Of a DNA stretch of 64,000 nucleotides, positions 53,868 to 62,193 are shown piece by piece (the stretch's first letter is position 1; every line of letters starts with the position of its first letter). The notes below the pieces were generated by a model. It was not told where the DNA came from, made no database searches, and worked only from the letters and a program-made list of their open reading frames with translations. Origin of the DNA: Hyphomicrobiales bacterium (lineage in GTDB: Bacteria > Pseudomonadota > Alphaproteobacteria > Rhizobiales > Rhizobiaceae); assembly GCA_900473685.1 (NCBI GenBank), contig UCNE01000014.1, positions 124,001 through 188,000 of the forward strand, written 5' to 3'. Made by a program: the position numbers and the translations under genes.

Positions 53868-54791
53868 TCACGCCTCGCCACGGGCGCGTTCGCGCAGCCG
53901 CAGCCAGTTCTTGATGAAGATATTGGAGAGCAGGTAGGTGATCGCCCAGAGGATGACCATTAGCGCCGCGGAGCGTCCGACATTGGTCGACTGGAAGAAG
54001 TTGAGATAGGCTTCCACCTGGAAAACGGTCAGCGTATTGCCCGGCCCCCCTTGCGTCATCGCGTAGATGATATCGAACTGCTGGATACTATCGAGCAGCC
54101 GGAACAATGTGGCCGTCAGGATATAGGGCGTCAGCATCGGTAGCGTGATGCGGAAGAACACGAAGGTCCTTGGCACGCCGTCCAGCGCCGCCGCCTCAAA
54201 TGGCTGGGTCGGCAGCGAGCGCAGACCAGCGAGCAAAAGGATCATGATGAAGGGCGTATAGACCCAGATATCGACGAGAACGACGGTCAGCAGTGCCGTG
54301 CTCGGCGACGAGGCCCAGCGGAAATCATGCAGGCCGATCAGGCTGGCGAGGTAGCTCAGAATACCGAAGCTCGGGTTGGTCATCAGCTTCCACATCAGCG
54401 CAGCAAGCGCCGGCGCGATCATCAGTGGCAGAAGCAGCATGATCGAGATGAAATTATTGACCGTCGAGCGGCGCTGCAGGAGAAGCGCAATACCGAGGCC
54501 AAGCAGCAACTCCAGCGTCACCGTGATGCCAGCATAGAGCAGCGACACTTTCAGCGTGTTCCAGAAGGCCGGATCGGTGAAAAAGTTGAGATAGTTTTCA
54601 CCCCAGTTGAACTGCCGCGCCCAGGGCTGGCTCAAGCGGTAGCGCTGGAAGGAATAGATCACGGCGGTGAAAAACGGGATCAGGATGCCGATGCACACAA
54701 GCAGCGCCGGCAGGCTCAGCACATAAGGCAGCATCCTGCGGCTAATGCGAAAACCTGAAGCCGGTTTGCGGAGGGTTGCTGTTGAAGCCAT
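53868..54791 (-). CDS. Carbohydrate/polyol ABC transporter permease (MalF type)
   Basis: Inner-membrane permease of 307 residues. Hydrophobic segments include YVLSLPALLVCIGILIPFFT near residue 25 and ISIMLLLPLMIAPALAALMW. The coupling loop is FEAAALDGVPRTFVFFRI with LPMLTPYI. It is the first gene after the binding-protein gene, separated from it by a 153-base gap that holds a strong hairpin, and it pairs with the MalG-type subunit that follows ten bases later. Confidence 0.9.
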   Translation of the reverse strand: MASTATLRKPASGFRISRRMLPYVLSLPALLVCIGILIPFFTAVIYSFQRYRLSQPWARQFNWGENYLNFFTDPAFWNTLKVSLLYAGITVTLELLLGLGIALLLQRRSTVNNFISIMLLLPLMIAPALAALMWKLMTNPSFGILSYLASLIGLHDFRWASSPSTALLTVVLVDIWVYTPFIMILLLAGLRSLPTQPFEAAALDGVPRTFVFFRITLPMLTPYILTATLFRLLDSIQQFDIIYAMTQGGPGNTLTVFQVEAYLNFFQSTNVGRSAALMVILWAITYLLSNIFIKNWLRLRERARGEA

Positions 54792-54901
54792 GTCGAGCTC
54801 CGTTCTTTGTCTTTGAAGAAAGCGCGCGGCACGCGGGTGATCCGCGCCAGTCCATCGGCATTTCAGGTTGTCTCGAGACGGCGTTCAGCCGGTGTGCGGT
54901 T

Positions 54902-54927
54902 GCCCGGCGCTCTTTCAAGCGCCGGGC
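54902..54927 (-). other. Intercistronic RNA hairpin after the binding-protein gene
   Basis: Perfect 10-bp stem GCCCGGCGCT/AGCGCCGGGC with a six-base loop, 17 bases downstream of the binding-protein stop codon on the leftward transcript. No U-run follows. Such stems commonly protect the binding-protein message, giving more of it than of the permeases. Confidence 0.6.
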
Positions 54928-54944
54928 TCTGCTTGGGAGGCAGA

Positions 54945-56381
54945 TCAGCCGAGACCGGCTTCCTTCAGCTGGCGATCGATGCTCTCGACCAGCTGGTCGA
55001 GACCTTCGTCGACAGGCACTTCCTTGGCGACCATCTTCTGCAATGTCGCCGCCCATTCGGTGGTGACGTCGAAGAACAATGGCTGCGGGGTGAACTTGAT
55101 CGAGGCACCGGCAGCGGATGCGTCGAACATGTCAACATAGCCCGGGTACTTGTCGAGCTTGGTGCGGAAGGCTTCGTCCTTCCAGACCGACTGGCGGACC
55201 GGATCGACGAAATCCATCTTGGTGGCGCCGAAGATCGCATGCTCCGGACCGGTGGCCCATTGCAGGAAGTACCAGGTGGCGTCCTTGTCCTTGGAAAAGT
55301 TGGACATGGCGAGCGACCAGATCCAGATGTTCGGCGTCGAAGCCGTCGCATCCGGGTTGGCGGTGAAGGCGGCGTAGGACAGCTGCCCAGCCATCTTGTT
55401 ATCGCCGCCGTTCATGAAGTAGCCCAGGCAATCGGCGTCGAAGATCATCGCCGAAGCACCGGCACCAAGATCGGTACCGACCTGATACCAGGTGTAGGTC
55501 GACCAATCCTTCGGGCCGCTTTCCTGGATCATCTGCACCCATTTGGCGTGGAAGGCCTTGGAGCCTGCCGTGCCCATCGCCGCCGACAGCTTGCCGTCGG
55601 TGACGTTCAGGTCCTTTTCGTTGAAGTTCGAATAGGCCGACAGGAAGCCCGGATGGATCGTCGCCCAGGAGCGCGAGCCACGCACGCCGATACCGTAGAT
55701 ACCGCCGACATCCTTCTGCAGCTTGGCAGCCACGGAGATCATGTCATCGAGGTTCTTCGGAACGGCAACGCCGGCCTTGTCGAACATCGCCTTGTTATAG
55801 GTGATGTTGTTCTGCTCGAACGCCCACGGAATGCACCACTGCTTCGCGTCGTCAGAACCGAGCGCGCCACCCGGCTGGCCGTTCCAGGCGCAGGAATTCT
55901 TCACGCCCGGCAGGAAGTCGTCCCAGGCATAGTTCGGATTGGTTTTTTCTGGATCGTTGATCCACTCCTTGAGGTCGGTGATCCAGCCAGCCGGACCATA
56001 GGTCCAGGTCATATAGGCGCCGGTCATGAACGCATCATATTCGGTGGAGCCGGACGACAGCGCGGCCGTCACCTTGTCGAAATAGACGTCTTCCGGGAAC
56101 ACGTCATACTTGACGTCGATGCCTGTCAGATCCTTGAACGACTGCAGGTTGGCGATCATCGCATCGGCATAGGGGTGCTTGTTCAAAAGCAGCTTTACGG
56201 TCTTGCCGGAATGTTTCTTCCAGTCGAAATCGGCAGCCATTGCCCTGGTGGACATCATGTTGAGCAGCGTACCCGCCGCACCGGCCGTAACGCCCATGGC
56301 GCCGAGGCCCTTCAGCATTCCGCGGCGGTCCACCTCTCCCCGCAGGAATGCACTGATCAGGTCTTTCTCTTTCTCATGCAT
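54945..56381 (-). CDS. Carbohydrate/polyol ABC transporter substrate-binding protein
   Basis: Extracellular solute-binding protein of 478 residues. The N-terminus has a twin-arginine-like signal: DRRGMLKGLGAMGVTAG, hydrophobic stretch, then STRAMAADFDW, so Tat export is plausible. The mature part has KHSGKTVKLLLNKHPYADAM and later YDAFMTGAYMTWTYGPAGWI. It is the first structural gene of the leftward polyol operon, 193 bases after the SorC regulator gene. With a two-ATPase importer, it recalls GlpV-type glycerol-binding proteins, but the ligand is unknown. Confidence 0.88.
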   Translation of the reverse strand: MHEKEKDLISAFLRGEVDRRGMLKGLGAMGVTAGAAGTLLNMMSTRAMAADFDWKKHSGKTVKLLLNKHPYADAMIANLQSFKDLTGIDVKYDVFPEDVYFDKVTAALSSGSTEYDAFMTGAYMTWTYGPAGWITDLKEWINDPEKTNPNYAWDDFLPGVKNSCAWNGQPGGALGSDDAKQWCIPWAFEQNNITYNKAMFDKAGVAVPKNLDDMISVAAKLQKDVGGIYGIGVRGSRSWATIHPGFLSAYSNFNEKDLNVTDGKLSAAMGTAGSKAFHAKWVQMIQESGPKDWSTYTWYQVGTDLGAGASAMIFDADCLGYFMNGGDNKMAGQLSYAAFTANPDATASTPNIWIWSLAMSNFSKDKDATWYFLQWATGPEHAIFGATKMDFVDPVRQSVWKDEAFRTKLDKYPGYVDMFDASAAGASIKFTPQPLFFDVTTEWAATLQKMVAKEVPVDEGLDQLVESIDRQLKEAGLG

Positions 56382-56411
56382 TGGTCTTCTCCTCCTTCAC
56401 GGGCAAAACAT

Positions 56412-56427
56412 GCTCAATCCATTGAGC
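56412..56427. promoter_or_regulatory. Inverted repeat upstream of the binding-protein gene
   Basis: Perfect 7-2-7 inverted repeat GCTCAATCCATTGAGC, ending 31 bases upstream of the binding-protein start. Beside it is a second repeat, TACCGG (56430-56435) and CCGGTA (56445-56450). Either could be an operator for the SorC regulator or a hairpin in the leader; no copy of the first was seen upstream of the regulator gene. Confidence 0.45.
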
Positions 56428-56574
56428 CGTACCGGCTTACCCGACCGGTATGTCCTCCAGACCGCAGCACGCATCTCGCGGTCAGGCGGGATGCTGTTGC
56501 TGCGCAAGGCTTGAACCGAACCACTCCCCGGTCCGGTCTTCAGCCGTCACTCCCTATGCCGGGACAGCGCCATC

Positions 56575-57540
56575 TCAGGCGGCATCCTCCATCAATGTCT
56601 GCGCCGTCTTCTCGTCGGTGATCAGGCCGCTGAGGAACCGGCTTTCCAGCACGGCACGAATGGCGCGCGCCTTGACCTTGCCGCCGGCAACAGCGACCGT
56701 GCGGCGGTTTTTCAGAGCCTCGCGGCTGAGCGTAAACGTGCGGTTGGACAGCGACGTCTCGATCGGCTGGCCCTTGTCGTCAAAGAAATGGCCGAGCAAT
56801 TCTCCGGCTCCGCCGGCATTCTTGATATCCTCAAGTTCGGCCTTCTCGATCATCCCGGTCGCCACCAGCGACGCTTCGCGCTCGACGGTGCCGATCCCGA
56901 CAAGCAGCAGATCGGCGCTGCTGGCGAGATCAAAAATTTCCCGCACACCGCGCTGGTTGAACAGCACGTCGCGATCCTCGACCGAATTGGCAAAGAACGG
57001 CACCGGCATCACATAGGCTTCGGCACCGGTCCGCTCGGCCAGCCGGTGGATAACGTCATGCGGATTGGCGGAAAACCGCCGCGTCAGGCCGCCGAGCAGC
57101 GACACGAACTGGACATCCTTGTTGACCGTGCGCGGCAGATATTCGACGCACGCAGCCAGCGTGCGGCCGTGGCCCATGCCGATCAGCAGGGACCCTTCCT
57201 TCTCGATTTCGCGCTTCAAGAATTGCGCCCCGGAAATGCCGAGCGCCTTCAAAGGCAGGTCTTCCGGATCGAAGTCTGGAACCACCTCGCAATAGTCGAG
57301 GCCATAACGCGCCGACAGCTTCTGCTCCAGCTCGACGCATTCGGAGACTTCGCCGTCGATATAGACCTTCACCAGACCTTCCTGGTTGGCCTTGGTGATC
57401 AGACGATGGGCCTTCAGCGAAGTCAGGCCGAGACGCTTGGCGACTTCGGATTGGGTCAAGCCACCGGCATAGTGCAGCCAGGCCGCACGCGTTGCCATGC
57501 TCGACTCCTCGTCCCGAATTGACCCTCCGCCCAGAACCAT
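56575..57540 (-). CDS. SorC/DeoR-family transcriptional regulator (EryD-like)
   Basis: Sugar-responsive regulator of about 321 residues. The N-terminal helix-turn-helix is at about residues 25-55 (GLTQSEVAKRLGLTSLKAHR) and the rest is the SorC sugar-phosphate-binding domain, with LLIGMGHGRTLAACVEYLP, SLLGGLTRRF and LLLVGIGTVERE. The ATG following GGAGTGGAGAG is chosen over one ten codons earlier. Lying upstream of an EryA-like kinase operon, it matches the place of EryD, the erythritol repressor. A phosphorylated pathway intermediate is the expected inducer. Confidence 0.88.
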   Translation of the reverse strand: MVLGGGSIRDEESSMATRAAWLHYAGGLTQSEVAKRLGLTSLKAHRLITKANQEGLVKVYIDGEVSECVELEQKLSARYGLDYCEVVPDFDPEDLPLKALGISGAQFLKREIEKEGSLLIGMGHGRTLAACVEYLPRTVNKDVQFVSLLGGLTRRFSANPHDVIHRLAERTGAEAYVMPVPFFANSVEDRDVLFNQRGVREIFDLASSADLLLVGIGTVEREASLVATGMIEKAELEDIKNAGGAGELLGHFFDDKGQPIETSLSNRTFTLSREALKNRRTVAVAGGKVKARAIRAVLESRFLSGLITDEKTAQTLMEDAA

Positions 57541-57564
57541 CTCTCCACTCCGCTCTGCTATTTT

Positions 57565-57617
57565 TTTCACATCATGATATTTTTATCTGCTGTGAAAGAA
57601 TTTTCACGGCATGAAAA
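57565..57617. promoter_or_regulatory. Repeated TTTCAC-N2-CATGA sites upstream of the SorC gene
   Basis: Two direct repeats, TTTCACATCATGATAT (57565-57580) and TTTCACGGCATGAAAA (57602-57617), start 37 bases apart just upstream of the SorC gene. The second is also half of the inverted repeat GTGAAA/TTTCAC at 57592-57607. The region is A/T-rich. They are good candidates for autoregulatory SorC-binding sites. Confidence 0.5.
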
Positions 57618-57810
57618 TATTGTCAAGCAGGTTCGATGCGGCGGCGCAGCAATTCGATATGCGCCTGCAACAGCACTGGCTTGGGCAAACGCAAACGCAA
57701 AACGCGCCCGGTTGCCCGGACGCGCCTGCCCAAATTTTCGCAGAAACGCCTTCATTTCCCGCTCAATCTCGTGTTGAAGAAGATCGAGACACGATGGAGA
57801 CGGGCAAGGC

Positions 57811-58674
57811 ATGCAAGCGATGACATCCTGGAAGCGCCAGTTGCGCAAATGGCGCAATCGCGTGGCACGGCGCGTTCTTTCCACCCGCATCGGCCGCGAA
57901 ATGCTCGTCAACGCCGTCAGCCCGAAAATCCTGTCTATGACCGCCGATTGCGGCGATCACCTGATGACCTTCTCGCCGCATGACTACATTGGCCGGAAAA
58001 TCTATCGCAAGGGCCATTTCCAGCGCGAAAATGTCGAGCGGCTCCTAAACGTCCTGCGGCAAAGGGCATTGCTGCAGCCGGAAAAGGTTCTGCTCGAACT
58101 CGGCGGCAATATCGGCACGCAGACCGTCTATTTCGCGCTGAGCAAAGCCTTCCGCCACATCGTCACGGTGGAGCCGGATCCGCGCAACTTCAAGCTGCTC
58201 CGAACCAATATTGACCAGAACAACCTCACCGGGCGGATCACCGCGATCAATGTCGCCGCCGGCGAGAGCGAAGGCACGCTGGATTTCTTCATGCACAGGG
58301 ACAATCACGGCAAGAGCAGCGCACTACGCCAGAGCGAGCGCGATATCGAGATCAAGGTCCCGGTCAAACCGGTCACCGCCATGCTCGCAGAGACGGGTGT
58401 CGCACCGGAAGACATCGGCCTGATCTGGATGGATATCGAGGGATATGAGCCGGTGGCGAGCCGCTCGATGCAACCGCTTCTCGCCCGGCGCGTGCCGTTC
58501 TACATGGAATTTTCGCCGGTCTTCTATGGACCGGCCGGATCGCGCGCATTCGTCGATTACCTGGCAGGATTCTATGAGGATTGCATCGTCTTTTACGAAG
58601 ACAGCCAGGTCGAAATGAAGGTCATCGCCCTGCCCATCGGGCAGGACCAGTACGACGTTTTGCTGCTACCTTGA
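57811..58674 (+). CDS. FkbM-family SAM-dependent methyltransferase
   Basis: Protein of 287 residues. The SAM-binding motif I is VLLELGGNIGTQTVYFAL near residue 95, followed by the acidic VTVEPDPRNFKLL, and FkbM family features are IGLIWMDIEGYEP and PFYMEFSPVFY. Members methylate hydroxyl groups of sugars, polyketides or lipids. A basic N-terminus (WKRQLRKWRNRVARR) may contact the membrane. The first ATG has AAGG very close; a second, three codons inside, is better spaced. It stands alone, convergent with the next methyltransferase gene. Confidence 0.83.
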   Translation: MQAMTSWKRQLRKWRNRVARRVLSTRIGREMLVNAVSPKILSMTADCGDHLMTFSPHDYIGRKIYRKGHFQRENVERLLNVLRQRALLQPEKVLLELGGNIGTQTVYFALSKAFRHIVTVEPDPRNFKLLRTNIDQNNLTGRITAINVAAGESEGTLDFFMHRDNHGKSSALRQSERDIEIKVPVKPVTAMLAETGVAPEDIGLIWMDIEGYEPVASRSMQPLLARRVPFYMEFSPVFYGPAGSRAFVDYLAGFYEDCIVFYEDSQVEMKVIALPIGQDQYDVLLLP

Positions 58675-58681
58675 ACTGCCC

Positions 58682-58698
58682 CCCGCCAGAACGGCGGG
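58682..58698. terminator. Hairpin between convergent methyltransferase genes
   Basis: CCCGCC-agaac-GGCGGG, a 6-bp GC stem inside the 39-base gap between two convergent genes. It could act in both directions; no clear U-run on either side. Confidence 0.4.
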
Positions 58699-58713
58699 CG
58701 ATGAGCAGGCGGT

Positions 58714-59196
58714 TCAGCGTTTCCGGTAGAAATAGGTCCGGCCCGGATCGGCACCGGCCGGCAGTGGCAACGGTTCAAGGTCCGGATGATCGAGCGGCAG
58801 GCCGCTTGCTGCCACTCCGCCCGCCTTCAATGCCGAAGCGATCGACTGCGGCAACCACATCAAGGTCTTGGCGTCCTTTTCGGGATAGGCCGTGCCGATA
58901 TCGGCATGGGCGAACGCGACGTCCCTGCCGGAAAACTGGGCAATCGTCTCCTTGATATCGCCAAGAATGAGATCCGCCTCCGGTGGCGTCGAGCCGGGAT
59001 GCGAGCCGACGGCCCGGTCGAAAGCGATGATCCGGTTGTTGGGAAACAGTTCGCGGATATGGTCGTAGGTCCGCCCGTTGCCAAGGCCGATTTCCAGTAT
59101 CACGCCATCGGGCGCGACCATAAAAGCCTCCTTGATATGGTTGAGAACAGCACGCTGCGAGTGCATGCGGGAGATAAAACCATCAAGGCGACTCAT
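58714..59196 (-). CDS. Class I SAM-dependent methyltransferase-like protein
   Basis: Short protein of 160 residues with a single Rossmann-like methyltransferase core. Motif I is ILEIGLGNGRTYDHIREL near residue 33, the acidic residue after strand two is in RIIAFDRAVG, and LILGDIKETI and VAFAHADIGTAYPEKD follow. The lid and substrate domains are minimal, as in a known group of small alphaproteobacterial methyltransferases. The substrate is unknown. A leading segment (FISRMHSQRAVLNHI) is probably helical. The 199 bases upstream hold nothing else I can support. Confidence 0.78.
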   Translation of the reverse strand: MSRLDGFISRMHSQRAVLNHIKEAFMVAPDGVILEIGLGNGRTYDHIRELFPNNRIIAFDRAVGSHPGSTPPEADLILGDIKETIAQFSGRDVAFAHADIGTAYPEKDAKTLMWLPQSIASALKAGGVAASGLPLDHPDLEPLPLPAGADPGRTYFYRKR

Positions 59197-59395
59197 CTAT
59201 TTCATCCATTCATTCAAATCATGCTGGTTGCATCGCTTAACACGAGACACAGCGCGGGGTCGACCGCGGCAGGGGGAAATTTGCTCCAAACTCCTATACG
59301 TGATGGAACGTGATCGGCTTGTTTCTGCCAGTTTTTCCAACAGCCGGCGGTCAAACTCCTTCGCCTGCCCTGAGCGAATATGCTAGCCTCAGGGC

Positions 59396-60574
59396 ATGAG
59401 CCAGCTATCCAGCGAAACATTCTTCAATACGCTTCCGGTCTTCGTCGAATTCAAAGGCGTCGCTGATAGCGACAACTACCGGGCATTGCCCGCCGACTGG
59501 GCCTTGGCGACAGCCGATATCGTCGATTCCACCGGCGCGATCGAGGCCGGCCGATACAAGGCGGTCAACATGGCCGGCGCCAGCGTCATCTCGGCCGTCC
59601 TGAATGCGCTCGGCAATAACGATCTCCCCTTCGTCTTCGGCGGCGATGGCGCATTGGTCGCAGTCCCACCTTCGGGTGTGGAGAAGGCACGGGAGGCGCT
59701 TTCGGCAGTGCAGGCCTGGGTCGGCGAGGAATTGCAGTTGACATTGCGCGCCGCCCTTGTCCCCGTTGCCGATGTCGTCGCGGCCGGGCTTGCCGTTCGC
59801 ATCGCCCGTTTCCAGGTCGCCCCTGAAGTGTCCTACGCAATGTTTGCCGGTGGTGGCTCAAGCTGGGCGGAAGCGCGGATGAAGGAAGGCTTGTTTGCCG
59901 TTCCGCCCGCACCAACGGGTGCACGGCCTGACCTGACCGGCCTTTCCTGCCGTTGGAACCCGATACAATCCCGCCATGGAGAAATCGTCTCGATCATCGC
60001 CATTCCCGTCGGATCGGAGAACCTGGCGGCCTTTCAAGCCCTGGTCACCGACATCGTCGCGCTTGCCGCAAGCGAAGAACGGGAGGGTCACCCAGTCGCT
60101 GTTGAAGGTCCGCAGATCGGCCTGTCGGTCGCAGGGCTTGCGGCTGAAACCAAGACAGCGCCGAAGGGAAAGCGCTTCACGCACCGGCTTTTCATTCTGG
60201 CGCAATATCTGCTGATCGTCGCGCTCTATCGGTTTGGGCTGACGCTCGGCCGTTTCGACCCGAAGCTTTACCGGCAGGATGTCGCCCGCAATACCGATTT
60301 CCGCAAATTCGACGATGGCCTGAAGATGACCATCGATGTCGATCCCGAACGGCTGCGCAAAATCGAGACGCGGCTGGAGGAAGCGGCACGTGCCGGCATC
60401 TGCCGCTTTGGCCTGCACCGGCAGGATTCGGCGCTGATGACCTGCATCGTCCCGACGCCGCTCAGCCGCGACCACATGCACTTCATCGACGGCGCCGCCG
60501 GTGGCTACGCCATGGCCGCAAGCCGCCTGAAAAAGCAGATATCGGTCCCGCCCCTGGCCGCAGCCGCGCCGTAA
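59396..60574 (+). CDS. DUF3095-family protein with a cyclase-like core
   Basis: Cytoplasmic protein of 392 residues that I recognise as DUF3095. Residues 30-100 contain ALATADIVDSTGAIEAGRYK and then PFVFGGDGALVAVPP. The aspartate-led ADIVDST and GGDG motifs are placed like the two metal-binding aspartates of class III nucleotidyl cyclases and GGDEF proteins. A mid-protein YDR-like hydrophobic segment (LFILAQYLLIVALYRFGLTL) may be buried or membrane-associated. Function unproven. It is convergent with the UDP-sugar dehydrogenase gene, 13 bases apart. Confidence 0.78.
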   Translation: MSQLSSETFFNTLPVFVEFKGVADSDNYRALPADWALATADIVDSTGAIEAGRYKAVNMAGASVISAVLNALGNNDLPFVFGGDGALVAVPPSGVEKAREALSAVQAWVGEELQLTLRAALVPVADVVAAGLAVRIARFQVAPEVSYAMFAGGGSSWAEARMKEGLFAVPPAPTGARPDLTGLSCRWNPIQSRHGEIVSIIAIPVGSENLAAFQALVTDIVALAASEEREGHPVAVEGPQIGLSVAGLAAETKTAPKGKRFTHRLFILAQYLLIVALYRFGLTLGRFDPKLYRQDVARNTDFRKFDDGLKMTIDVDPERLRKIETRLEEAARAGICRFGLHRQDSALMTCIVPTPLSRDHMHFIDGAAGGYAMAASRLKKQISVPPLAAAAP

Positions 60575-60587
60575 GACCAGCGGCGGT

Positions 60588-61931
60588 TTACGCCTTGAGG
60601 ATGGTGTCGCCTTCAATGCCTCTGCGGGCAAAGGCATTGCGCGTATCGACGATCAGCGGCGCCCACTTGGCAAGCGCCGCATAATCGACTGCATCATGGT
60701 CAGTAGCAATCAGAACCGCATCGAAGCCCTGGATCGACTGCTCGTCCAGCGGCACCGACGTCCGGCCCTTCAGCGCCATGTATTCGCGTGTCTTCGGAAT
60801 TTCGGCCACATGCGGATCGTGATAACAGGCGCTTCCGCCCCGCTCCTCGATCAGCTCGATCAGCTTCAGTGACGGGCTTTCGCGAATATCCGGGACGTTC
60901 TTCTTGTAGGCGAGACCGATCACCAGCACCTTCGAGCGGCTGAGCGCCTTGCCGCAATGGATGTCCAGCGCTTCGGCCAGCCGTCCGATCACATGTTTCG
61001 GCATGGCCGAATTGATTTCACCGGCAAGCTCGATGAAACGCGTCGGCAGTTCATATTCGCGCGACTTCCAGGTGAGATAAAACGGGTCGATCGGGATGCA
61101 GTGGCCGCCGAGACCGGGGCCCGGATAAAACGGCATGTAGCCGAACGGCTTGGTCTTGGCCGCGTCGATGACTTCCCAGATGTCGATGCCCATCGCCTCG
61201 TAGACGACCTTCAGCTCGTTGACGAGGGCGATGTTGACGGCGCGAAAGATGTTCTCCGTCAGCTTCACCGCCTCGGCCGTCGCCGGCGACGAGACAGGCA
61301 CGACCGTCTGGACGACAGCGCCATAAAAGGCTTTCATCAGGTCCGCGGCCGCCTCGCCGTCACCGGCCACGACCTTTGGAATACTGGATGTGTGAAAATC
61401 GCGGTTGCCCGGATCCTCGCGCTCCGGTGAGAAACCAAGGAAGAAATCCTGCGCCGATTTAAGGCCGGTCTTTTCCAGGATCGGCCGCACGACCTCATCC
61501 GTCGTGCCGGGATAAGTGGTCGATTCCAGCACGATCAGCTGGCCGGGCTTCAACGTCACGGCAATGCGCTCGCAGGTCCGGGTGATGAAGGAAAGATCCG
61601 GATCGCGGTGTTTCGTCAACGGCGTCGGAACGCAGATGACGATGACATCGCACGCGACAAGCTGGCTGAAATCGGTCGTGGCGCGAAAACGGCCTTCTCC
61701 AGTCTCGGTCGCCAGAACGTCATCCGGAACAGCTGCAATATAGGATCGTCCCGCATCTATAGAGACGATCTTCTGCGGGTCGATATCGAAGCCGGTAACG
61801 GAAAAACCGTTGCGGGCAGCGGTGATGGCCAGCGGCAGGCCGACATAGCCGAGCCCGATGACGCCGGCATGGGCGCTCCGGTCGGCGATCTTTGAAAGGA
61901 GAGCCTCGCTCACGGAAGAATGGACGGTCAA
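60588..61931 (-). CDS. Nucleotide-sugar dehydrogenase (UDP-HexNAc 6-dehydrogenase type)
   Basis: NAD-dependent enzyme of about 447 residues that oxidises the C6 alcohol of a UDP-sugar to a uronic acid. The N-terminal Rossmann motif is GVIGLGYVGLPLAITAA, the catalytic cysteine is in GGHCIPIDPFYLTW, and FSPEREDPGN places it with WbpA/TviB/WecC rather than with plain UDP-glucose dehydrogenases. The C-terminal domain has VLVIGLAYKKNVPDIRESP. The TTG start with GAGAA nine bases upstream is tentative; GTG six codons in is possible. The product would feed capsule, O-antigen or exopolysaccharide synthesis. Confidence 0.88.
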   Translation of the reverse strand: MTVHSSVSEALLSKIADRSAHAGVIGLGYVGLPLAITAARNGFSVTGFDIDPQKIVSIDAGRSYIAAVPDDVLATETGEGRFRATTDFSQLVACDVIVICVPTPLTKHRDPDLSFITRTCERIAVTLKPGQLIVLESTTYPGTTDEVVRPILEKTGLKSAQDFFLGFSPEREDPGNRDFHTSSIPKVVAGDGEAAADLMKAFYGAVVQTVVPVSSPATAEAVKLTENIFRAVNIALVNELKVVYEAMGIDIWEVIDAAKTKPFGYMPFYPGPGLGGHCIPIDPFYLTWKSREYELPTRFIELAGEINSAMPKHVIGRLAEALDIHCGKALSRSKVLVIGLAYKKNVPDIRESPSLKLIELIEERGGSACYHDPHVAEIPKTREYMALKGRTSVPLDEQSIQGFDAVLIATDHDAVDYAALAKWAPLIVDTRNAFARRGIEGDTILKA

Positions 61932-62193
61932 ATGCGTGTTCTCGACTGATCGTGACGCGCTGGAGCGCCTTTGCGGATGTGGGTCAGTTGAGGATAAATT
62001 GGTTTGAAGTCAAGGACTGCGGCCGACGCGGCTCTCGCTGCAGCGCAAACAATTCTCAATTTTGTTGGCGCGGAATCTGGTTTTGCCATTATCGCCACCT
62101 ATATTGAATGGGTGCAAACGCCTGATCTATCGAGACGCAGACCGGACATCCGGCCATCGCCGGGATTTCGTTGAGAAAGCGACACGCCACGCG
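61932..62193. promoter_or_regulatory. Divergent intergenic region
   Basis: About 262 bases between the leftward UDP-sugar dehydrogenase gene and the rightward cyclase-like gene. It includes an A/T-rich patch near 62045-62105 (attctcaattttgttgg). Promoters for both genes are expected here, but no convincing box, repeat or RNA structure was identified. Confidence 0.35.

Noticed and set aside
42755-57540. Assigning the large operon outright as the erythritol (ery) or glycerol (glp) operon
   Set aside because: Only the kinase, the GlpD-type enzyme, the SorC regulator and the two-ATPase importer fit; the aldolases, 2-hydroxyacid dehydrogenase and second kinase do not, and eryC-like isomerases are absent.
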